From the NCBI GenBank assembly GCA_946478895.1, contig CAMLDY010000079.1:1-11696 (forward strand): a stretch of 11,696 nucleotides of DNA, read 5' to 3'. This stretch comes from an uncultured Gemmatimonadota bacterium. GTDB lineage: Bacteria > Gemmatimonadota > Gemmatimonadetes > Gemmatimonadales > Gemmatimonadaceae. This document shows, piece by piece, positions 1 through 5,390 of this stretch (the stretch's first letter is position 1; each line of letters begins with the position of its first letter). The position numbers and the translations under genes are program-made. The notes beneath the pieces were generated by a model. That model saw only the letters and a list, made by a program, of their open reading frames with translations, was not told the DNA's origin and made no database searches.

Positions 1-3
1 GAC

Positions 4-90
4 TCAGGGAACGGGGGGTTTTCCTCTCTGCCAGAGTATGATGGCCAGGACAACAATCAGAACGACCCCGAAGATGATTCCGAGCCTCAT
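4..90 (-). CDS. Small single-span membrane peptide (28 aa), function unknown
   Basis: A short leftward frame runs from an ATG (complement of 88-90) to a TGA (complement of 4-6). It encodes a positively charged N-terminus (M-R), about 17 strongly hydrophobic residues (residues 3-20, rich in I, V and L), then a basic, proline-rich tail W-Q-R-G-K-P-P-V-P. This is the layout of a one-span small membrane protein. A GAGGG element lies a few bases upstream of the ATG on the minus strand, acceptable as a ribosome binding site though close. It is divergent from the lipoprotein gene at 245, so the roughly 150 bases between them probably hold promoters for both; I cannot pick out convincing boxes there. 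No family is recognised. Chance is possible at this length; the hydrophobic run and the ribosome binding site are the arguments for it being real. Confidence 0.45.
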   Translation of the reverse strand: MRLGIIFGVVLIVVLAIILWQRGKPPVP

Positions 91-244
91 GATCCCTCGA
101 TTTGACCGGTGCAGGGCGGATGTTCGCGGCAGAGGTGCGATTTGTCAAAGGGGAATTACCGCGCTGGAGCGGTGTACAACTGGCGCGAACGCGAAAAGTG
201 TCGCAGAGTTCAGCTGACCATTTGCTGACAAACCGGGAGGCGTT

Positions 245-664
245 ATGTCCGTGAAGCACTTATACCTGGCGGGAGTCGTCGCCGCGATCGGCTGCGCGAG
301 CGGTCCCCAGCCGCCGTCGCCGTCGACGGGGATTCCGCGCAGCAGTACAGTGATCACCTCGGACGAGATGGCCGAGACCCACGCCGACCTGAACAGCGCG
401 TACGATGCCGTGGCCCGACTGCGCCCCAACTGGCTCGCCCCGCACGGCGTTACGTCCACCGGCGCCGCGGCAGCCAGCACCGAGACCGCCACCGTCTGGG
501 TGGACGGCCAGAACATCGGAAGCATCAACGCTCTGCGTAACATCAATGCGTATCAGGTGGCCAGCATGAGGTACTACGACGTCACCCAGGCGGGCGCGCG
601 GTTCGGTATCCGCGGCGGCTCGAGCGGCGTGATCGAAGTCACGATGAAGGGCGCCGGAAACTAG
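245..664 (+). CDS. Lipoprotein with an isolated TonB-receptor plug-like domain
   Basis: Encodes 139 residues. The start is supported by GGGAGG at 235-240, four bases before the ATG. The N-terminus has a hydrophobic stretch (residues 6-16) ending in A-I-G-C, so Cys17 is the likely lipidation site. A low-complexity Pro/Ser linker (residues 20-34) follows, then a short helical segment with L-R-P-N-W-L (59-64). The C-terminal part (about 83-135) matches the plug-domain pattern of TonB-dependent receptors: V-D-G, a central L..IN..., and F-G-I-R-G-G-S-S-G-V-I-E-V-T (120-133). There is no beta-barrel, so it cannot be a transporter by itself. Similar small plug-only proteins are, from memory, frequent in Gemmatimonadota. 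Its role is unknown; an envelope accessory or binding role is inference. The next gene starts 12 bases after its stop, suggesting co-transcription. Confidence 0.8.
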   Translation: MSVKHLYLAGVVAAIGCASGPQPPSPSTGIPRSSTVITSDEMAETHADLNSAYDAVARLRPNWLAPHGVTSTGAAAASTETATVWVDGQNIGSINALRNINAYQVASMRYYDVTQAGARFGIRGGSSGVIEVTMKGAGN

Positions 665-676
665 TCAGCGAGCCAC

Positions 677-1861
677 ATGACCAACCGGGAAATCTCGGCA
701 CGCGCCTCGTCGGCCAAACGCGCGAGCACCTTCACCGAGTCGGTGATCCGCGAGATGACGCGCATCGCCAACCAGTACGGCGCGATCAATCTGGCGCAGG
801 GATTCCCGGATTTCCCGATGCCCGAGCCGATGAAGAAGGCGGCGTGCGCGGCGATTCTGGGCGACGTCAATCAGTACGCGATCACCTGGGGCAGCCCGGC
901 GCTGCGGGTCGCGATCGCCGACAAGTACCGGCAGTGGTACAACCTCGACGTCGATCCCGAGCGCGAGATCACCGTCTGCTGCGGCGCGACCGAGGCAATG
1001 GCGTCGGTGTTCCTCGCACTCGTAGATCCCGGCGACGAGGTGATCGTCTTCGAGCCGTACTACGAGAACTATGGTCCGGATGCGATTCTCGCCGGCGCGA
1101 AGCCGGTGTTCGTGCCGTTGGTCGCCCCCGACTGGAAGATCGACACCGACAGGCTGCGCGCCGCGTTCAGCGACAGGACCCGCGCGATCGTCGTCAACAC
1201 TCCCCATAATCCGACCGGCAGAGTCTTCACGCGCGAGGAGATCTCACTGATCGCCGAGCTGTGCCAGAAGCACGACGTGATCGCCATCACCGACGAGATC
1301 TACGAGCACATTCGGTACGCGGGCGGGCACCACGTGCTGGCGACGTGGCCGGGAATGCGCGAACGCACCGTGACGATCTCCGGCCTGTCCAAGACTTTCT
1401 CGTGCACCGGATGGCGGCTCGGCTACGCGATCGCGCCGTTCGAGCTGACGTCGCCGATCAGGAAGGTCCACGATTTTCTGACTGTGGGTGCGCCCGCTCC
1501 GCTCCAGGCGGCGGGCGCGGTCGGAATGGCGTTCGACGCCGATTACTACAACCATCTTTCGCTCGAGTATCGGGCGAAGCGCGACCTGATGTGCAGGGCG
1601 CTCGACGAGGCCGGCTTCAGGTACGCCGCGCCCGAGGGCGCCTACTATATACTTGCCGATTTCTCGGAGATCTCCGACCTGGAGTCGCGGGAGTTCGCGA
1701 TCTGGCTGGCCAAGGAAGTCGGTGTCGCGACGGTTCCGGGGATGAGCTTCTACTCCTCCCCCGAGCTCGGACGCAGCGTGACGCGGTTTGCGTTCTGCAA
1801 GAAGCCGGAAACGCTGGAGAAAGCGACCGAGCGCCTCGCGACGCTCCAGGCGAGAGTCTAG
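677..1861 (+). CDS. PLP-dependent class I/II aminotransferase (kynurenine/methionine aminotransferase-like)
   Basis: Encodes 394 residues, the normal length for fold-type I aminotransferases. I-N-L-A-Q-G-F-P-D-F-P (37-47) is a hallmark of the kynurenine-oxoglutarate/methionine aminotransferase group. N-T-P-H-N-P-T-G (174-181) contains the Asn (178) that contacts the PLP ring hydroxyl. Asp206 in T-D-E-I-Y pairs with the pyridine nitrogen. Lys239 in S-G-L-S-K-T-F is the Schiff-base lysine, with W-R-L-G-Y just after it (246-250). Arg370 in R-F-A-F-C-K should bind the substrate carboxylate. The expected reaction is reversible amino transfer between an amino acid and a 2-oxo acid in the cytoplasm; the substrate cannot be fixed from sequence. 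The ribosome binding site is weak. It lies 12 bases after the lipoprotein gene and 18 before the protease gene, so an operon is plausible without obvious functional linkage. Confidence 0.93.
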   Translation: MTNREISARASSAKRASTFTESVIREMTRIANQYGAINLAQGFPDFPMPEPMKKAACAAILGDVNQYAITWGSPALRVAIADKYRQWYNLDVDPEREITVCCGATEAMASVFLALVDPGDEVIVFEPYYENYGPDAILAGAKPVFVPLVAPDWKIDTDRLRAAFSDRTRAIVVNTPHNPTGRVFTREEISLIAELCQKHDVIAITDEIYEHIRYAGGHHVLATWPGMRERTVTISGLSKTFSCTGWRLGYAIAPFELTSPIRKVHDFLTVGAPAPLQAAGAVGMAFDADYYNHLSLEYRAKRDLMCRALDEAGFRYAAPEGAYYILADFSEISDLESREFAIWLAKEVGVATVPGMSFYSSPELGRSVTRFAFCKKPETLEKATERLATLQARV

Positions 1862-1879
1862 CGAAAACTCCGACATCCA

Positions 1880-2620
1880 GTGGCCGAACCCGTAACAACC
1901 GAAGTTGTCGCTCCGCCGCCGATCGATGATTCGCGGCCAATCGCCAGTCCGATCCACCTGATAATCGTGCTGGCGGTGATGGCTTTGCTGTCGTTCGCCG
2001 GAGCCGCCGACGCCAACACCATCGCCCACGCGCCGAACTTCAACCGCTCCATCTTCTACATCGTCACGATCCTCTTCGAGTGGCTGATGCTCGGCGTCGT
2101 GGTGCTCGGCGTACGGCTGCATCGCTCGCCGCTCTCGACGGTGTTCGGGGAGCGCTGGCACTCGGTGAGGGAAGTCGCCCGCGACGTCGGCATCGCCGCG
2201 GTGTTCTGGTTCGTCGCTGCGATCATCCTGTCCGCGACGTTCGGGCCGTCCACCGAGACGACATCGAACGACGTAGTGCGGGCGATGCTGCCGAACGGTG
2301 TCGTGGAATCGTCGCTTTGGATCGTGTTGTCGGTTACCGCGGGCATCTGCGAGGAAGCAATCTTCCGCGGCTACCTTCAGCGCCAGCTGATCGCGTACTC
2401 GCGCAGCCCGGTTGTCGGAATTCTTGCGAGCGCGGTCGTCTTCGGCGCCGGCCATTCATACAAGGGCGGATCCGGCGCGCTGCGAATCGTACTTTTCGGA
2501 GCGCTGTTCGGCATCCTGGCGTACTGGCGAAAGAGTGTACGGCCGGGAATGATCGCCCACGCATTTACTGACGGATTCGCGGGCGTCCTGGCGCGGATGC
2601 TGGGAGTCAGGGTCGGCTGA
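1880..2620 (+). CDS. CPBP family intramembrane metalloprotease (CAAX protease/Abi-type)
   Basis: Encodes 246 residues from a GTG start; starting at a later ATG would delete the first membrane span. There are several hydrophobic segments (about 25-42, 58-79, 103-120, 143-155, 178-191, 203-216). The three conserved CPBP motifs are in order: C-E-E-A-I-F-R-G (157-164) with the paired glutamates and arginine, F-G-A-G-H (188-192) with the second-motif histidine, and H-A-F-T-D-G-F (227-233) with the third-motif histidine. Family members are membrane-embedded proteases related to Rce1, or act in bacteriocin immunity and regulation. The substrate here is unknown. No clear Shine-Dalgarno sequence precedes the GTG; the gene lies 18 bases after the aminotransferase and may depend on its transcript. 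Confidence 0.88.
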   Translation: MAEPVTTEVVAPPPIDDSRPIASPIHLIIVLAVMALLSFAGAADANTIAHAPNFNRSIFYIVTILFEWLMLGVVVLGVRLHRSPLSTVFGERWHSVREVARDVGIAAVFWFVAAIILSATFGPSTETTSNDVVRAMLPNGVVESSLWIVLSVTAGICEEAIFRGYLQRQLIAYSRSPVVGILASAVVFGAGHSYKGGSGALRIVLFGALFGILAYWRKSVRPGMIAHAFTDGFAGVLARMLGVRVG

Positions 2621-2695
2621 CGCTGGTGTCCTTCAACGAAATCGCGTAAATCAGAGCGTCGCCCAAAAAAACCCAATGCACGAGAGGATGAACCC

Positions 2696-3607
2696 ATGCG
2701 CCGTCTGATGGTCGGCTTCGCCGCCGCTGCCGTTACTGCCGCCTGCACCAAGAGTGACGGCGGAAAGAATGATTCCGTGGCTTCGGCGTCGGCCGCCGAT
2801 TCCGCGAAGCCGATCGTGATCGTCTCCGGCTTCAACCAGCCCGAAGCGGTGCGCTACGATCCCGACCAGGACATCTACTTCGTCGGCAACTGGGGCGACG
2901 GCAAGTCCGACGCGAAGGACAACAACGGCTACATCTCGAAGGTGAATCCCGACGGCACGATGGCGGTGCGCCAGTTCATCGCCGGGGGAACGAACGGCGT
3001 GACCCTGCACGCTCCGCGCGGGATGTACATCGTCGGCGACACGTTGTGGGTCGCGGATGCTGACGCGGTGCGCGCATTCAACCGCAAAACCGGCGCGCCT
3101 TTGGCGACCGCTGACTTCTCGGCGTACAAGCTCGGCTTCTTGAATGACGTCGCGGCCGGGCCCGACGGCGTCTATGTGACTGACACCGGCACCCAGACGA
3201 TCTACAGGATTGCCGGGGGCAAAGTCACCGTCGCGCTACACGACGACAAGCTCGGTGGACCGAATGGAATCACCTGGGATGCCGACAACAAGCGGTTCAT
3301 CGTCGTTCCGTTTGGCGGTGACAAGGTGATTCGCGCGTGGACGCCGGGGAGCAAGACACTCACCGAAGTCGGCAGCAGCTCGAGCAACGAGTTCGATGGC
3401 GTCGAGGTTCTGCCCGGCGGACGGATTCTCGTTTCGAGCCAGGGCGATTCGAGCCTGCATCTGTTCGCGGGCGGAAACGGCCACCCAGTCATCAAGACCG
3501 GTGGCGCGCCCGCCGACATCGCCATCGATACGAAGCGCAATCGCGTCGCGGTCCCGTTCGTGGCGCGCAGCGTCGTCGAGATCTGGCAGATTCCATCGGG
3601 GCAGTAA
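2696..3607 (+). CDS. Lipoprotein with a six-bladed beta-propeller (SMP-30/NHL-like)
   Basis: Encodes 303 residues. The start is well supported: GAGAGG at 2682-2687, eight bases before the ATG. The N-terminus M-R-R-L plus a hydrophobic core ends in V-T-A-A-C, a lipobox with Cys17. After a Ser/Ala/Asp-rich linker, the rest is about six repeats of the pattern 'x-x-G-[VI]-x-x-x-x-D-[GN]-x-[IL]-[YW]-V-x-D', for example around V-R-Y-D-P-D-Q-D-I-Y-F-V, L-N-D-V-A-A-G-P-D-G-V-Y-V and P-N-G-I-T-W-D-A-D-N-K-R-F. This repeat is typical of SMP-30/gluconolactonase-like and NHL propellers. It probably sits on the periplasmic or outer face of the envelope. Whether it is an enzyme or a binding protein is not visible. 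A 75-base gap separates it from the protease gene, so it may have its own promoter. Confidence 0.85.
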   Translation: MRRLMVGFAAAAVTAACTKSDGGKNDSVASASAADSAKPIVIVSGFNQPEAVRYDPDQDIYFVGNWGDGKSDAKDNNGYISKVNPDGTMAVRQFIAGGTNGVTLHAPRGMYIVGDTLWVADADAVRAFNRKTGAPLATADFSAYKLGFLNDVAAGPDGVYVTDTGTQTIYRIAGGKVTVALHDDKLGGPNGITWDADNKRFIVVPFGGDKVIRAWTPGSKTLTEVGSSSSNEFDGVEVLPGGRILVSSQGDSSLHLFAGGNGHPVIKTGGAPADIAIDTKRNRVAVPFVARSVVEIWQIPSGQ

Positions 3608-3671
3608 CCGATTCGCTGGACGACGTCGGTGCAGGCTGCCACTTTATGAAATCCCCGACCCGTCCGATCAG

Positions 3672-4121
3672 ATGATCAATGCCGCAATCGTCTGGATGGT
3701 GATCGCGATCGTCGCGCTCGCCGTCGAGGCCACCAATCTCAACCTGATTTTCCTGTTCGGCGGCGTCGCGGCGTTGCTCGCCGGAACTCTGGCCGCGCTG
3801 GGCGTTCCTGTCGTCGGACAGATCGCCGGTTTCGCCGTTGCGGCGCTGATCCTTCCGGTGCTGCTTCGGCCGCGGCTGCTGCGGCGGCTCAGCGGCGTCG
3901 GCGTTCTCTCGCGCACCGACGCGCTGATCGGCCAGACCGCGCGGGTGACCAGCGCCATCGATCCGGTCACCGGCGGTCGGGTGCTCGTTCAGGGACACGA
4001 CTGGGCCGCCAACAGCACCGAGCCGATCGGGAAAGGTGCACTGGTCGAAATCCTCGGCGCGGACGGCATCGTGCTTCTGGTGCAGCCCGTCGCGTCGCTG
4101 CCGAGTGGCGACGACAACTAA
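3672..4121 (+). CDS. NfeD family membrane protein, partner of the SPFH protein
   Basis: Encodes 149 residues, matching the short NfeD form that lacks the ClpP-like protease domain. There are three hydrophobic segments (about 5-20, 24-43, 48-66), a basic stretch L-R-P-R-L-L-R-R (65-72), then a soluble OB-fold domain (about 84-141) with L-I-G-Q-T-A-R-V near its start, G-R-V-L-V-Q-G-H-D-W-A-A in the middle and I-G-K-G-A-L-V-E-I-L. This is the normal NfeD pattern. The frame is open further upstream to 3396, but that part overlaps the propeller gene; ATG 3672 places the first membrane span at the N-terminus. No strong ribosome binding site is visible. The SPFH gene starts 18 bases downstream. NfeD and stomatin-like proteins are encoded together across bacteria and act together in membrane organisation. 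Confidence 0.88.
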   Translation: MINAAIVWMVIAIVALAVEATNLNLIFLFGGVAALLAGTLAALGVPVVGQIAGFAVAALILPVLLRPRLLRRLSGVGVLSRTDALIGQTARVTSAIDPVTGGRVLVQGHDWAANSTEPIGKGALVEILGADGIVLLVQPVASLPSGDDN

Positions 4122-4139
4122 TTATCTGATGGAGCGTTC

Positions 4140-5069
4140 ATGTCATACGTGCTGATCGGGTTCATCGCGCTCATTCTGCTCACCCTCGCCCGCGCGGTGA
4201 AGGTGGTGCCGCAGAAGCAGGTAAAGATCATCGAGCGGCTGGGCAAATTTCACAATCAGGCGGAGCCCGGTCTCAATCTGATTCTGCCTTTCATCGACTC
4301 GGTGCGCGCGTCGCACGACCTGCGTGAGCGCATCACGAGGATCGAGCCGCAGCCGGTGATCACCCGCGACAACGTCACCATGGAAGTGGATGCGGTGATC
4401 TACTATCTGATGGTCGATCCAGTCCGCGCGACCTACGAGGTGCAGAACCTGGAGATGGGCATCGAGCAGCTGACTCTTTCCGCGCTGCGCAACGCGATCG
4501 GCTCGCTCGACCTCGACCACACCCTCACATCGCGCGACGAGATCAACTCGCAGCTCCGCGCCGCGCTGGACGCGGCGACGCAGCAGTGGGGAGTGAAGGT
4601 TGTGCGCGTCGAGCTCAAGAACATCGATCCGCCCGAAGAGATCAAGCTGACGATGGAGAAGCAGATGACCGCCGAGCGCGCCCGGCGGGCGGTGGTGACG
4701 ACGGCGGAGGGAGAGAAGGCGTCGGCGATTCTGCGCGCGGAAGGATTGAAGCAGTCGGCGATCGTGAACGCCGAGGGTCAGAAGCAGTCTGCGATTCTGC
4801 AGGCGGAGGGTCAGGCGCAGGCGCGGCTCGCGGTCGCAGAGGCAGAGGCGCAGGCGCTGCAGGCGATCGCGAAGGGTTTGGGCGTCGAGGGGAATCCCGC
4901 GCGTTATCTGATCGCGAAGGGTTATCTGGAATCACTGACGTCGATCGCGGCCAACGCGCAGAAGACCGTTTTTCTCCCGTACGATGCGAGCGCGGCGATG
5001 TCGGCGGTGGGCAGCATCAAGGAGCTGTGGGGCGGGCCTGACTCCGGCGCGCCCAAGTCAGCGAGGTGA
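4140..5069 (+). CDS. SPFH/Band 7 (stomatin/paraslipin, QmcA-like) membrane protein
   Basis: Encodes 309 residues, usual for QmcA/HflKC-like slipins. GGAG at 4131-4134 sits five bases before the ATG. An N-terminal hydrophobic span (4-19) is followed by V-V-P-Q-K-Q-V-K-I-I-E-R-L-G-K-F (22-37) and P-G-L-N-L-I-L-P-F-I-D (43-53), the diagnostic entry into an SPFH domain. This runs to about residue 185 and contains R-D-N-V-T-M-E-V-D (76-84) and W-G-V-K-V-V-R-V-E-L-K (150-160). An Ala/Glu/Gln-rich coiled coil follows (about 185-245) with a clear 11-residue repeat. Such proteins form large ring or cage oligomers at the inner membrane and partner NfeD proteins; the gene directly upstream is NfeD. The function here is microdomain or membrane quality control by family inference. 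Confidence 0.92.
   Translation: MSYVLIGFIALILLTLARAVKVVPQKQVKIIERLGKFHNQAEPGLNLILPFIDSVRASHDLRERITRIEPQPVITRDNVTMEVDAVIYYLMVDPVRATYEVQNLEMGIEQLTLSALRNAIGSLDLDHTLTSRDEINSQLRAALDAATQQWGVKVVRVELKNIDPPEEIKLTMEKQMTAERARRAVVTTAEGEKASAILRAEGLKQSAIVNAEGQKQSAILQAEGQAQARLAVAEAEAQALQAIAKGLGVEGNPARYLIAKGYLESLTSIAANAQKTVFLPYDASAAMSAVGSIKELWGGPDSGAPKSAR
4725..4823 (+). repeat. Three 33-bp in-frame repeats coding an 11-residue coiled-coil unit
   Basis: Inside the SPFH gene three consecutive units of 33 bases encode A-I-L-R-A-E-G-L-K-Q-S, A-I-V-N-A-E-G-Q-K-Q-S and A-I-L-Q-A-E-G-Q-A-Q-A (residues 196-228). An 11-residue period is typical of right-handed or hendecad coiled coils in stomatin-like proteins. The length is a multiple of three, so copy-number change would keep the frame. 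Confidence 0.8.
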
Positions 5070-5155
5070 GAACAACCTGAGCGTCTGCGCACTCTTCATA
5101 ACCGAGAGCGCGACTGCGCCTCAACCAGAGTCGATCGCGCACGCCGGCGATATCA

Positions 5156-5359
5156 TCAGCTGATCGGCAATCCCAGCGGCTTGGGCCAGAACGCCACGGT
5201 CCAGAAGAGCAAGTAATCGGTTAGGGACTTGTCGCCTGTTTGTCTGGTAAGCGGGATGTCCGCGCGCGTCCTACGTGCACGGATGCCAGTTCCGTACTTC
5301 CACTGGCAAGCGCGATCGCGGGTTGCGGCCGCTGGACTAAGCGGAAACAGGCTCGCAGT
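5156..5359 (-). other. Start-less minus-strand open frame, possible gene remnant
   Basis: On the minus strand a frame is open from the stop at 5360-5362 to the TGA at 5156-5158 (67 codons). It has no ATG and no convincing alternative start. The last 25 or so codons read like a protein tail with aromatic and hydrophobic residues (S-L-T-D-Y-L-L-F-W-T-V-A-F-W-P-K) and have mostly G or C third bases, as real genes here do; the first part does not. It could be the degraded end of a lost gene or chance. Confidence 0.2.
5284..5308. repeat. Inverted repeat, 7-bp arms, upstream of the peptidase gene
   Basis: TGCCAGT (5284-5290) and ACTGGCA (5302-5308) are perfect reverse complements separated by 11 bases, about 80 bases before the peptidase ATG. 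It could be a regulator binding site or a leader hairpin. There is no T-run after it, so it is not a standard terminator. Confidence 0.4.
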
Positions 5360-5390
5360 TTATCGGGCCGGCCCCCACCCACCCGACCCG

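Larger units (their letters stand above)
5070..5390. other. Intergenic region between SPFH gene and M14 peptidase, no supported gene
   Basis: This 321-base stretch has no plus-strand frame with a credible start and ribosome binding site. It contains perfect short palindromes (ATCAGCTGAT at 5155-5164, CGCGATCGCG at 5311-5320), an inverted repeat at 5284-5308, and a start-less open frame on the minus strand (5156-5359). No hairpin followed by a T-run is visible after the SPFH gene, so no intrinsic terminator is called. The promoter of the peptidase gene must lie here or further upstream, but I cannot identify it. Confidence 0.6.

Noticed and set aside
1244..2455. A 403-codon minus-strand open frame across the aminotransferase and protease genes
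   Set aside because: It spans two genes with clear motifs on the plus strand. Its translation is Arg/Asp/His-rich without any domain pattern: a compositional shadow.
5229..5390. An N-terminal extension of the peptidase from a TTG at 5229
   Set aside because: It would bury the signal peptide 54 residues inside the protein; ATG 5391 gives a standard export signal.
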